A stretch of 43,025 nucleotides of DNA from Stutzerimonas nosocomialis (GTDB lineage Bacteria > Pseudomonadota > Gammaproteobacteria > Pseudomonadales > Pseudomonadaceae): NCBI RefSeq assembly GCF_005876855.1, contig NZ_QLAE01000040.1:1-43025 (forward strand), given 5' to 3'. Under the pieces are notes generated by a model, which made no database searches, was not told the DNA's origin, and saw only the letters and a list, made by a program, of their open reading frames with translations. Shown here one piece after another: positions 26,319 through 34,600 of this stretch. Position 1 is the stretch's first letter, and every line of letters begins with the position of its first letter. The position numbers were made by a program, and so were the translations under genes.

Positions 26319-27107
26319 CTAGAAACCAAGACTGGAAAGCAGATCGTCGACATCGTCCTGACCGGATACGACGTCTTCACGCTTATCGGCATGAATCTGC
26401 GGACCTTCACCTTTGGAAGGACCTTTTTGTAGTTCTTGCTCTTTTTTGATCTGTTCATGGTCGTGCGTCACATTGGTGAAGCGGTCGACCTGACTGGCCA
26501 TGAGCACCAGCCTGACCAGGTTCCCCTCGACCTCGGTCACCAGTTGGGTAACGCGCTTGATCACCTGCCCGGTCAGGTCCTGATAGTCCTGCGCCAGCAT
26601 GATGTCGTTCAGGTGAGAAGACAGCTTCTGCGTGTCGCGCTCGCTGCGCGCCAGGTAGAGCTCGATGCGCTTGGCCAGTTCGCGGAACGACTCCAGGCCG
26701 ATCTCGCGGCGCAGCAGCTTGCCCCATTCGGCGCTGAGCACCTTGGCTTCGTCGTTCAGGTCGTTGACCAGAGGCGCGCACTCCTCCACCAGATCCATGG
26801 TCCGGTTGGCGGCGCGCTCGGTCATCTGGACGACGTACGAAAGCCGCTCGGTGGCATCGGAAATCTGCGATACCTCCGTCGCGTGCGGAGTCCGGGGGTC
26901 GATCTGGAGATTGACGATGGCGGTGTGCAGTTCGCGGGTCAGCTTGCCGACCTCACGGTACAGGCCGTTGTCGTGAACCTGCGCCATCGCGTGAATCAAT
27001 TGCGCCGCATCGCTGAACTGGCCTTTTTCCAAATGCTCCGTCAGCTCGCGGGCATGGTTTTTCAGGGTCGACTCGAGGTCACCTGGTTGTGGTTCGATAT
27101 TCGCCAT
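26319..27107 (-). CDS. cheZ: CheY-phosphate phosphatase CheZ
   Basis: A 262-residue helical protein that dephosphorylates CheY. The long hairpin helices contain AQDYQDLTGQVIKRVTQL, whose Asp and Gln correspond to the catalytic region of E. coli CheZ. A disordered, charged linker follows. The extreme C-terminus (GQDDVDDLLSSLGF) is the conserved peptide that docks on CheY-P. Start ATG 27107 is preceded by GAGGG. Lies between cheY and cheA. Confidence 0.95.
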   Translation of the reverse strand: MANIEPQPGDLESTLKNHARELTEHLEKGQFSDAAQLIHAMAQVHDNGLYREVGKLTRELHTAIVNLQIDPRTPHATEVSQISDATERLSYVVQMTERAANRTMDLVEECAPLVNDLNDEAKVLSAEWGKLLRREIGLESFRELAKRIELYLARSERDTQKLSSHLNDIMLAQDYQDLTGQVIKRVTQLVTEVEGNLVRLVLMASQVDRFTNVTHDHEQIKKEQELQKGPSKGEGPQIHADKREDVVSGQDDVDDLLSSLGF

Positions 27108-27126
27108 AGTGCCCTCGCGGCATACA

Positions 27127-27501
27127 TCAGCCGTTAACCCGCTCGAAGATCTTCTCGATCTTTTCTTTCAATACCTGAGCCGTGAACGGCTTGACCACGT
27201 AACCGTTCACCCCGGCCTGGGCGGCTTCGATGATCTGGTCGCGTTTGGCTTCGGCGGTCACCATCAGCACCGGCAGGTGCTTGAGGCGCTCATCGGCGCG
27301 CACGGCGCGCAGCAGGTCGATGCCGGTCATGCCGGGCATGTTCCAGTCGGTCACGAGGAAATCGAAACTTCCGCTCTGCAGCATCGGCAACGCGGTGGTG
27401 CCGTCATCCGCTTCGGCAGTATTGGTGAAACCAAGATCACGCAAGAGATTCTTGATGATCCGTCTCATCGTCGAAAAATCATCGACGATGAGGATTTTCA
27501 T
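27127..27501 (-). CDS. cheY: Chemotaxis response regulator CheY
   Basis: A 124-residue stand-alone receiver: [20 protein letters not shown], acidic pocket Asp 7/8, phospho-acceptor Asp 52 in [11 protein letters not shown], Thr in MVTAEA, and Lys in VVKPFTAQ. Phosphorylated CheY binds FliM/FliN at the motor switch. Start: the ATG at 27501 gives the usual 124 residues but has no near ribosome site. A good GGAGG lies at 27519-27523, five bases before a TTG at 27513 that would add MDKN to the N-terminus, so the true start may be the TTG. It lies 73 bases after fliA. Confidence 0.96.
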   Translation of the reverse strand: MKILIVDDFSTMRRIIKNLLRDLGFTNTAEADDGTTALPMLQSGSFDFLVTDWNMPGMTGIDLLRAVRADERLKHLPVLMVTAEAKRDQIIEAAQAGVNGYVVKPFTAQVLKEKIEKIFERVNG

Positions 27502-27574
27502 GTTCTTGTCCAAGTCGACCTCCGTAAGTCCCAAAATGCCTTAGCAGCTGAGCACGTCATCCATCGAGAACCGC

Positions 27575-28321
27575 TCAGCGTGCGCGCCATTCGCCGAGGC
27601 GAGCACGCAAGCGGGCGGCACATTGACTGTGCAGCTGACTCACCCGCGATTCGCTGACGCCGAGCACCTGCCCGATTTCCTTCAAATTCAGCTCTTCGTC
27701 GTAGTACAGCGACAACACCAGTTTTTCGCGCTCGGGAAGATTGGCGATCGCCTCGGCCAGGGCCTGCTGGAAGCGCTCGTCTTCAAGGTCGCGAAAAGGC
27801 TCGGGGTGGGCGCTGCTGGCGTCTTCGTTCAGTTCGCCGTGTTCGCCCTCCTGAAGCAGGTCATCGAAGCTGAACAGGCGGCTGCCCAAAGTGTCGCCAA
27901 GGATGCCGTAGTACTCATCGAGACTCAATTTAAGTTCGGCAGCAACTTCGTGATCTTTAGCGTCACGTCCGGTTTTCGCTTCGATCGAGCGAATCGCGTC
28001 GCTGACCATGCGCGAATTGCGGTGTACCGAACGCGGCGCCCAGTCGCCCTTGCGCACTTCGTCGAGCATGGCGCCGCGTATTCGAATACCCGCATAGGTC
28101 TCGAAACTGGCGCCCTTGCCGGCGTCGTATTTCTTGGAGGCCTCGAGCAGACCGATCATGCCGGCCTGCATCAGATCATCGACCTGAACGCTGGCCGGCA
28201 GACGCGCCAGCAGGTGATAGGCGATGCGCTTGACCAGGGGGGCATACTGCTCGATCAGCTGGTACTGCGAGTCCTTCGCTTGCGACTTGTTTTCATACAT
28301 ACGAAGTCCGGCTGCTGTCAT
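27575..28321 (-). CDS. fliA: Flagellar sigma factor FliA (sigma-28)
   Basis: A 248-residue sigma factor. Region 2 contains QYAPLVKRIAYHLLARLPASVQVDDLMQAGMIGLLEA and GASFETYAGIRIRGAMLDEVRKGDW. Region 3 follows. Region 4 has LPEREKLVLSLYYDEELNLKEIGQVLGVSESRVSQLHSQ, the -35-binding helix-turn-helix. It directs late genes (flagellin, FliT, chemotaxis) and is held by FlgM until hook completion. The ATG overlaps the fleN stop (ATGA), so it is coupled. Sigma-28 sites before fliT and parP in this window are its likely targets. Confidence 0.97.
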   Translation of the reverse strand: MTAAGLRMYENKSQAKDSQYQLIEQYAPLVKRIAYHLLARLPASVQVDDLMQAGMIGLLEASKKYDAGKGASFETYAGIRIRGAMLDEVRKGDWAPRSVHRNSRMVSDAIRSIEAKTGRDAKDHEVAAELKLSLDEYYGILGDTLGSRLFSFDDLLQEGEHGELNEDASSAHPEPFRDLEDERFQQALAEAIANLPEREKLVLSLYYDEELNLKEIGQVLGVSESRVSQLHSQCAARLRARLGEWRAR

Positions 28322-29145
28322 ACGGGGTTATCTGCGGTTGGTCGAACGAGGCGTTCCACGAAGAACTCGAGGTGGCCGCGCGGGTTTGCCGGCAGCGGCC
28401 AGGTATCGACCTTCTGCGCGATGGCCTTGAAGGCCAGCGAGCATTTGGAACGGGGATAGGCTTCATATACGGCGCGCTGCTTCTGTACCGCCTTGCGCAC
28501 CGTCTCGTCGTACGGCACGGCCCCTACGTACTGCAGGGCCACGTCGAGGAAACGCTCGGTCACCTTGGTGAGTTTGGCAAACAGGTTGCGCCCTTCCTGC
28601 GGGGTGTGGGCCATGTTGGCCAGCACACGGAAACGGCTCATGCCGTAATCGCGGTTGAGCAGCTTGATCAGGGCATAGGCGTCGGTGATCGAGGTCGGCT
28701 CGTCGGTCACCACCAGCAACACTTCCTGGGCGGCGCGAACGAAGCTCACCACCGAATCGCCGATGCCCGCCGCGGTGTCGACGATCAGCACGTCGAGGTT
28801 CTCGCTGATGTCGCTGAACGCCTGGATCAGGCCGGCGTGCTGCATGGGCGAGAGCTGCACCATGCTCTGCGTGCCGGACGCGGCCGGAACGATGCGGATA
28901 CCGCCTGGGCCCTGCAGGATGACGTCGCGCAGATCGCACTCGCCTTCGATCACGTCGGCCAGGGTGCGCTTGGCGCTGAGCCCGAGCAGGACGTCGACGT
29001 TGGCAAGCCCGAGGTCGGCATCGAGCAGCATCACCCGGCGACCGAGGTCGGCCAGGGCCAGCGCCAGATTGACCGACACGTTGGTCTTGCCGACGCCACC
29101 CTTGCCGCCGGTCACCGCAATCACCTGTACGGGATGCATACCCAT
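28318..29145 (-). CDS. fleN: Flagellar number regulator FleN (FlhG)
   Basis: A 275-residue MinD-like ATPase. The deviant P-loop is GGKGGVGKTNVSVNLA (about 13-28), the switch is MLLDADLGLANVDVLLG, and the Walker B is VLIVDTAAGIGDSVV. A C-terminal amphipathic stretch follows. FleN opposes FlhF and binds FleQ to limit Pseudomonas to a single polar flagellum. The ATG at 29145 has AAAGGTG about 9 bases upstream. The gap to flhF (94 bases) holds a plus-strand terminator-like hairpin. Confidence 0.96.
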   Translation of the reverse strand: MGMHPVQVIAVTGGKGGVGKTNVSVNLALALADLGRRVMLLDADLGLANVDVLLGLSAKRTLADVIEGECDLRDVILQGPGGIRIVPAASGTQSMVQLSPMQHAGLIQAFSDISENLDVLIVDTAAGIGDSVVSFVRAAQEVLLVVTDEPTSITDAYALIKLLNRDYGMSRFRVLANMAHTPQEGRNLFAKLTKVTERFLDVALQYVGAVPYDETVRKAVQKQRAVYEAYPRSKCSLAFKAIAQKVDTWPLPANPRGHLEFFVERLVRPTADNPV

Positions 29146-29186
29146 TTAATTAAACACCTTTGTCTCGCTGAGGCCTGTGGGGCCAT

Positions 29187-29217
29187 AGATGCGTCCCACT
29201 GGACGCGTCTGTTTTTT
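29187..29217 (+). terminator. Plus-strand intrinsic terminator in the flhF-fleN gap
   Basis: Read on the plus strand, AGATGCGTCC-CACT-GGACGCGTCT forms a 10-bp stem (one G-U pair) with a 4-base loop, followed by G and six Ts. On the minus strand, the direction of all annotated genes here, there is no T-run after the stem and one pair becomes a mismatch. It is therefore best oriented to stop antisense transcripts coming from the fleN/fliA side. Confidence 0.6.
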
Positions 29218-29239
29218 GTCTGGCCGGTGCGGGTAACGT

Positions 29240-30535
29240 TCACCCGACCCGACGCGAAGAGTCGTTGTACAGCCCTGCGAACATATCAGCCATGGCTTCC
29301 TCGCTGGGATCTTCGGTGCTTTGCAGGCTTACCGCCCGGCTGACCAGCTGGTGGGCGCGCGGCAGATGCAGGTCATCCGGAATCCGCGGACCGTCGGCGA
29401 GATAGGCTACCGGCAGACGCTGGCTTATGGCCAGCCCCAGCACTTCACCGAGGCTACCGGCCTCATCCAGCTTAGTCAGGATACAGCCGGCCAGCCCGCA
29501 GCGTTTGTAGCTGTGCCAGGCGGCCTTGAGGACCTGACTCTGGCTGGTCGCCGCCAGCACCAGGTAGTTCCTGGACTTGATGCCACGGCTGGCCAGGGCC
29601 TCGAGCTGCATGCGCAGCGCCGGATCGCTGGCCGGCAGCCCGGCGGTATCGATCAGGATCACGCGCTTGCGTGCCAGCGGCGCGAGCGCCTGGGTCAGCG
29701 ACTGGCCGGCATCCACCGGCGTCACCGACACGTCAAGAATCCGTCCGAGCGTCTTGAGCTGCTCCTGGGCGCCGATGCGATAGCTGTCCATGCTCACCAG
29801 CGCGATGTTGCGCGCGCCGTACTTGAGAACGTAGCGGGCGGCCAGCTTGGCCAGCGTGGTGGTCTTGCCGGCGCCGGCCGGACCGACCAGGGCGATCACC
29901 CCGCCCTCTTCCAGCGGCTCTTCCTTGGTGGTCTTGATCGCCTGGGCCAGGTAGGCCAGGACCATGCGCCACGCCTTGCGGGGCTCGTCGATGCCAGCCA
30001 CCTTTTCCAGCAGCGCACGCGACAGCTCGGCGGGCAGGCCCATGCGCTGCAGGCGGCGCCAGAGGCTGGCCTGCTGCGGCTTGCGGCTTTGCATCTGGCC
30101 CCAGGCGATCGAGCCGAGCTGGACTTCGATCAGCTCGCGCAGGCCATGCAGTTCGGAGCGCATCGCATCGAAGGCGCGCGGATCGACAGTGGCAGCCGCG
30201 GCAGCCATCGGCGCTGGCGCGGACGCGGCCGGAGCGGCAGCAGGCTTCTGTTCGCTCTGCAGCTGGCGATTGCTCACGGCATCGGCCTGGGCGCGGCTGC
30301 TCAGCTCGGCGTGGGCGGCGGCGATGCGCGACTGGGTCTTGCGCAGCTCGGCTTCGAGCGCGGGGTTCGGCTGGCGAGCCGCCGGCGCCTGCACGGGGTA
30401 GTCCAGCGCAGCGGTCAGCTCGACCCCGCCGGCAACCTTGCGGTTGCCGAGGATCGCGGCATCGGCGCCCAGCTCGTCACGCACCAGTTTCATGGCTTGA
30501 CGCATATCGGCTGCGAAGAAACGTTTGACCTGCAT
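29240..30535 (-). CDS. flhF: Polar flagellar assembly GTPase FlhF
   Basis: A 431-residue SRP-type GTPase. The basic N-terminal domain starts MQVKRFFAADMRQAMKLVRDEL. An Ala/Pro-rich variable region follows (about 60-130). The NG domain has G1 VGPAGAGKTTTLAKLAARY, G3 LIDTAGLPASD and G4 LTKLDEAGS. It marks the pole where the flagellum is built. A GTG at 30544 would add three residues, but GAGGG is 8 bases before the ATG at 30535, which gives the family's MQVKRFF start. It follows flhA by 15 bases. Confidence 0.96.
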   Translation of the reverse strand: MQVKRFFAADMRQAMKLVRDELGADAAILGNRKVAGGVELTAALDYPVQAPAARQPNPALEAELRKTQSRIAAAHAELSSRAQADAVSNRQLQSEQKPAAAPAASAPAPMAAAAATVDPRAFDAMRSELHGLRELIEVQLGSIAWGQMQSRKPQQASLWRRLQRMGLPAELSRALLEKVAGIDEPRKAWRMVLAYLAQAIKTTKEEPLEEGGVIALVGPAGAGKTTTLAKLAARYVLKYGARNIALVSMDSYRIGAQEQLKTLGRILDVSVTPVDAGQSLTQALAPLARKRVILIDTAGLPASDPALRMQLEALASRGIKSRNYLVLAATSQSQVLKAAWHSYKRCGLAGCILTKLDEAGSLGEVLGLAISQRLPVAYLADGPRIPDDLHLPRAHQLVSRAVSLQSTEDPSEEAMADMFAGLYNDSSRRVG

Positions 30536-30550
30536 GGCCTGCACCCTCGA

Positions 30551-32671
30551 TTAATTCTGACCCACCGTCGAAACGATGGTGACCTGCTTGTTGTCCGGTA
30601 TTTCCTGGTACGCCAGCACATGCATGTTCGGAACCGCGAGCCGGGCGAAGCGCGAGAGCATCGCGCGGACCGGACCGGCTACCAGCAGGATCGCCGGCTT
30701 GCCGAACATTTCTTGACGCTGTGCCGCGTCTATCAGGGAACGTTGCAACTTCTCGGCCATTCCGGGTTCCAGCAGAATTCCGTCGTCGGAGCCCTGTCCG
30801 GCCTTCTGCAGGCTATTGAGCAATATCTGTTCCAACCTGGGTTCCAGAGTGATCACAGGCAGCTCGGGCTCTAGTCCCACAATGCTTTGCACGATTGCGC
30901 GGGACAGCGCGACGCGGACCGCAGCGACCATCGCGGCGGGATCTTGACTCCGCGGCGCGACGTTCGCGATGGCCTCGGCGATGGTGCGGATGTCGCGCAC
31001 CGGCACCTGCTCCTGCAGCAGCGCCTGCAACACCTTGAGCAGCGTCGACAGGGAAATCATCCCCGGCACCAGCTCTTCGGCGAGCTTGGGCGAGCTCTTG
31101 GCCAGCAGCTGCATCAGCTGCTGCACTTCCTCGTGGCCCAGCAGCTCGTGGGAATGCTTGTGCAGCACCTGGTTCAGGTGGGTCGCGACCACGGTACTGG
31201 CATCCACCACCGTGTAGCCCAGCGACTGCGCCTGATCGCGCTGGCTGGCCTCGATCCACACCGCTTCCAGGCCGAACGCCGGGTCCTTGGCGGCGATGCC
31301 GTTGAGCGTGCCGAACACCTGGCCCGGGTTGATCGCCAGCTCCCGATCCGGATACACCTCCGCTTCGGCCAGGCTCACGCCCATGAGCGTCAGCCGATAG
31401 GCATTGGGCATCAGGTCCAGGTTGTCGCGAATGTGTACCGAGGGCATCAGGAAGCCGAGCTCCTGGGAGAGCTTCTTGCGCACGCCCTTGATCCGCGCCA
31501 GCAGCTGGCCACCCTGGTTGCGATCGACCAGCGGGATCAGCCGATAGCCCACTTCCAGGCCGACCATGTCGACCGGCGTCACGTCATCCCAGCCAAGCTC
31601 CTTGGTCTCGGCCGCACGCTGGGCCGGCAACAGCTCCTGCTGCTTCTGGACTTCCTGTTCGGCCTGCACCTTGACCTGCTTCTGGCGGTGCCAGATCCAG
31701 TAGGCCCCCCCCGCGGCGAGGCCACCCAGGCTGAGGAACGACATGTGCGGCATGCCGGGGACGAGCCCCATGGCGATCAGAATGGCCGCCGAGACCGCCA
31801 GCGCCTTGGGCGAGGCGAACATCTGGCGCTGGACCTGCTGGCCCATGTCTTCAGAGCTGGTGACGCGGGTCACCATGATGGCCGCGGCGGTGGACAGCAG
31901 CAACGACGGGATCTGAGCCACGAGGCCGTCACCGATGGTCAGCAAGGCGTAGACCTTGCCGGCCTCGGAGAAGCTCATCGCGTGCTGCGCCATGCCGATG
32001 GCGATGCCACCGATGAGGTTGATGAAGAGAATCAGCAGGCCGGCGATGGCATCGCCGCGCACGAACTTGCTCGCACCGTCCATCGAGCCGTAGAAGTCGG
32101 CCTCGGAGGACACCTCGGAGCGGCGCTTCTTGGCCTCCGCCTGGTCGATCAGGCCGGCGTTGAGGTCGGCGTCGATCGCCATCTGCTTGCCGGGCATGGC
32201 ATCGAGGGTGAAACGCGCGCTCACCTCGGAAATACGGCCGGCACCCTTGGTGACCACCACGAAGTTGATGATCATCAGGATCGCGAAGACCACGATACCG
32301 ACGACGTAGTTGCCCCCGATCACCACGTTGCCGAAGGCCTCGATCACGTGGCCGGCGGCGGAACCGCCCTCGTGACCGTTGATCAGCACCACGCGGGTCG
32401 ACGCCACGTTCAGCGCCAGGCGCATCAGGGTCGCGACCAGCAGGATCGTCGGAAACACCGCGAAATCCAGCGGGCGCAGCGCGTAGACGCTCACCAGCAA
32501 CACCACGATCGACAAGGCGATGTTGAAGGTGAACAGCAGATCCAACAGGAACGGCGGCACCGACAGCATCATCATGCCCATCATGACGAGCAGCAGCAGC
32601 GGCACCCCGAGGTTGCCACGGCTGAGTCCCGCCAGGTTGTTGCGCATATTGACCAGTTGCGTGCGATCCAC
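30551..32671 (-). CDS. flhA: Flagellar type III export component FlhA
   Basis: A 706-residue export gate protein. The N-terminal half (about 1-330) has eight hydrophobic segments and the FHIPEP-family region (PTILLVATLMRLALNVASTR; VVTKGAGRISEVSARFTLDAMPGKQMAIDADLNAG). The C-terminal cytosolic domain (about 350-706) forms the nonameric ring that docks chaperone-substrate complexes. The GTG at 32671 (MDRTQLVNMRN) is taken as start; an ATG at 32647 is an alternative. GGGGG lies 4 bases before the GTG. Head of a transcript from a sigma-54 promoter just upstream. Confidence 0.97.
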   Translation of the reverse strand: MDRTQLVNMRNNLAGLSRGNLGVPLLLLVMMGMMMLSVPPFLLDLLFTFNIALSIVVLLVSVYALRPLDFAVFPTILLVATLMRLALNVASTRVVLINGHEGGSAAGHVIEAFGNVVIGGNYVVGIVVFAILMIINFVVVTKGAGRISEVSARFTLDAMPGKQMAIDADLNAGLIDQAEAKKRRSEVSSEADFYGSMDGASKFVRGDAIAGLLILFINLIGGIAIGMAQHAMSFSEAGKVYALLTIGDGLVAQIPSLLLSTAAAIMVTRVTSSEDMGQQVQRQMFASPKALAVSAAILIAMGLVPGMPHMSFLSLGGLAAGGAYWIWHRQKQVKVQAEQEVQKQQELLPAQRAAETKELGWDDVTPVDMVGLEVGYRLIPLVDRNQGGQLLARIKGVRKKLSQELGFLMPSVHIRDNLDLMPNAYRLTLMGVSLAEAEVYPDRELAINPGQVFGTLNGIAAKDPAFGLEAVWIEASQRDQAQSLGYTVVDASTVVATHLNQVLHKHSHELLGHEEVQQLMQLLAKSSPKLAEELVPGMISLSTLLKVLQALLQEQVPVRDIRTIAEAIANVAPRSQDPAAMVAAVRVALSRAIVQSIVGLEPELPVITLEPRLEQILLNSLQKAGQGSDDGILLEPGMAEKLQRSLIDAAQRQEMFGKPAILLVAGPVRAMLSRFARLAVPNMHVLAYQEIPDNKQVTIVSTVGQN
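30621..30636 (-). promoter_or_regulatory. Possible internal sigma-54 promoter for flhF
   Basis: Within the 3' end of flhA, minus strand CGGTTCC-GAAC-ATGCA keeps the invariant GG-N10-GC but matches the rest of the consensus only partly. It is about 90 bases before the flhF ATG. flhF of P. aeruginosa is a class II gene with its own promoter, which gives some weight to this site. Confidence 0.3.
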
Positions 32672-32727
32672 GGAGCCCCCACAGGCATAACAATCTTTTG
32701 ACGCTCTCTGCGTCTCGCATGAGCTAT

Positions 32728-32743
32728 AGCAAGAAGGGGTCCA
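32728..32743 (-). promoter_or_regulatory. Sigma-54 promoter of flhA
   Basis: Minus strand TGGACCC-CTTC-TTGCT: the invariant GG-N10-GC is present and the -12 element TTGCT is perfect. The predicted start is about 45 bases before the flhA GTG. Fits FleQ/RpoN control of flhA. The rest of the 225-base gap between flhA and sodC shows no gene. Confidence 0.7.
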
Positions 32744-32896
32744 ACTTTTTCGACGCTGGCGTGAAAGCCGCGCAGCCGCCGCTACGAGTCACCAGGCACG
32801 GGCCAGGGGCCGGCTACGGCGAACCCGACCGCCCTGCGGCAGTCAGAACTCAACGGTAGCCACACCGTCCTTTCCCCCTCGTACAGGAGACGAGAC

Positions 32897-33418
32897 ATGA
32901 AGCAATGGATAATCGCCGCGCTGGCCAGCTGCACGGCCGCGGGCCTACACGCCGAAACGCTCTCGGTCCCGATGAATCTGGTCAACGAACAAGGCGTCGG
33001 CCAATCGGTCGGTACGGTGAAGATCGAAAGCAACGAATACGGCCTGGTGTTCCGTCCCGAACTCAAGGACCTGGCGCCTGGCATCCACGGCTTCCACCTG
33101 CATGCCAAGGGTAACTGCGGCACCGCCGAGCAGGATGGCAAGACGGTACCGGCCGGCGCCGCGGGCGGCCATTGGGACCCCCAGAACACCGGCAAGCACG
33201 GCGAGCCATGGGGCGACGGGCACCTGGGCGACCTGCCTGCGCTGATGGTCGAAAGCGATGGCAGCGCGAGCCAGCCCGTGCAGGCACCGCGACTCAAGAG
33301 CCTGGGCGATCTCAAGGGCCTGGCGCTGATGGTCCACAAGGGCGGCGACAACCATGCCGACCATCCCGAGCCGCTGGGCGGTGGCGGCGCCCGTGTCGCC
33401 TGCGGTGTGATCGAGTAA
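32897..33418 (+). CDS. sodC: Periplasmic Cu/Zn superoxide dismutase
   Basis: A 173-residue secreted enzyme with a signal peptide ([19 protein letters not shown], cleavage near 19). Metal-binding motifs are [10 protein letters not shown] (copper His pair and disulfide Cys), [25 protein letters not shown] (bridging and zinc His, zinc Asp) and [26 protein letters not shown] (copper His and second Cys). It converts periplasmic superoxide to peroxide and oxygen. AGGAGA lies 7 bases before the ATG. It is the only plus-strand gene between 18 and 43 kb, placed between flhA and flhB and convergent with flhB at 18 bases. No obvious terminator separates them. Confidence 0.95.
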   Translation: MKQWIIAALASCTAAGLHAETLSVPMNLVNEQGVGQSVGTVKIESNEYGLVFRPELKDLAPGIHGFHLHAKGNCGTAEQDGKTVPAGAAGGHWDPQNTGKHGEPWGDGHLGDLPALMVESDGSASQPVQAPRLKSLGDLKGLALMVHKGGDNHADHPEPLGGGGARVACGVIE

Positions 33419-33436
33419 CGCCGCAAGCGCCACCCG

Positions 33437-34573
33437 CTATTCGTCGCGGCGCAGGTCCGGCGGAATCGGCAGGTCCGGCAGCGGGTCGGGCCTGCGTCCC
33501 TTGCCCGAGCGGTACTGACGCAACTGGTAGACGTAGGCCAGCACCTGCGCGACCGCCAGGTACAGCCCGGCTGGAATCTCCTGGTCGACTTCGGTCGAGT
33601 AGTACACCGCACGGGCGAGCGCCGGCGACTCCAGCACCGTGACCTTGTGCTCCTGGCCGATCTCCCGGATCTTCAGCGCCAGGAAGTCACCCCCCTTGGC
33701 CAGCAGCATCGGCGCGTTGCCCCGCTCGGCGTCGTACTTGAGCGCCACCGCGAAGTGGGTCGGGTTGGTGATGATCACGTCGGCCTCGGGGATCGCCTGC
33801 ATCATCCGGCGGTCGGCCATTTCACGCTGCATCCGCCGAATGCGCGCCTTGACCTCGGGTTTGCCCTCGGTGTCCTTGTATTCGTCACGCACTTCCTGCT
33901 TGGTCATCATCAGCTTCTGCTTGTTGTCCCAGAGCTGGAACGGCACGTCCACCGCCGCGATCAGGATCAGGCCACAGGCCATCCACAGGGAACACCAGCC
34001 GACGATCTCGGCGCTGTGCATGATCGCCAGGTCCAGCGGCTGCTTGGCGATGGACAACAGGTCGTCCTGATAGGCCGAGAGCACCACCAGCGCCACCAGC
34101 AGCACCACCAGGAACTTCCCCAGCGCCTTGAGCAGCTCGACCAGCGCCTTGGTCGAGAACATCCGCTTGAGCCCCGCGCCGGGGTTCATCCGGCTGAATT
34201 TGGGCGCCATCGCCTTGGCCGAGAACAGCCAGCCGCCCAGGGCGATCGGACCGATGACCGAAGCCACCAGCAGCACCACCAGCAGCGGCATGATCGCCTT
34301 GAGCGCGATCATGCCGCTGCTCATCAGCATCATCGCCATGGCGCCTTCTTCGAGCAGGGTTTCCCGGCTCAGGGCGAAGTTGCCGCGCATCATGCCCATC
34401 ATGGCCTGGCCCAGGCTGCCGCCCGACGCGAGCAGCCCGCCTACGCCGGCAAGCGTGACCGCGACGGTGGTGAGATCGCGCGAACGCGCGATCTGGCCTT
34501 TCTCACGGGATTCACGGAGCCGTTTCTCCGTGGGTTCCTCGCTTTTGTCGGCACCGCTTTCGCTTTCAGCCAT
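33437..34573 (-). CDS. flhB: Flagellar export switch protein FlhB
   Basis: A 378-residue export-apparatus protein. The N-terminal tail (SEEPTEKRLRESREKGQIARSRDL) is typical. Four hydrophobic segments lie between about 35 and 215. The cytoplasmic domain has the autocleavage site NPTH (270-273) followed by FAVALKYDAERGNAP. Cleavage, together with FliK, switches export from rod/hook to filament substrates. Last gene of the fliL-flhB operon. The ATG at 34573 is 27 bases after fliR. It ends in a Pro/Arg-rich tail. Confidence 0.97.
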   Translation of the reverse strand: MAESESGADKSEEPTEKRLRESREKGQIARSRDLTTVAVTLAGVGGLLASGGSLGQAMMGMMRGNFALSRETLLEEGAMAMMLMSSGMIALKAIMPLLVVLLVASVIGPIALGGWLFSAKAMAPKFSRMNPGAGLKRMFSTKALVELLKALGKFLVVLLVALVVLSAYQDDLLSIAKQPLDLAIMHSAEIVGWCSLWMACGLILIAAVDVPFQLWDNKQKLMMTKQEVRDEYKDTEGKPEVKARIRRMQREMADRRMMQAIPEADVIITNPTHFAVALKYDAERGNAPMLLAKGGDFLALKIREIGQEHKVTVLESPALARAVYYSTEVDQEIPAGLYLAVAQVLAYVYQLRQYRSGKGRRPDPLPDLPIPPDLRRDE

Positions 34574-34600
34574 GCGAAATCGCCTCCATGAAAGACCTGT

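Noticed and set aside
31390-31556. Plus-strand GCCGATAG/GCCGATAGG sequences resembling sigma-28 -10 boxes
   Set aside because: They lie inside flhA, reflect codons for Tyr-Arg-Leu on the other strand, and have no correctly spaced -35 and no plus-strand gene downstream.
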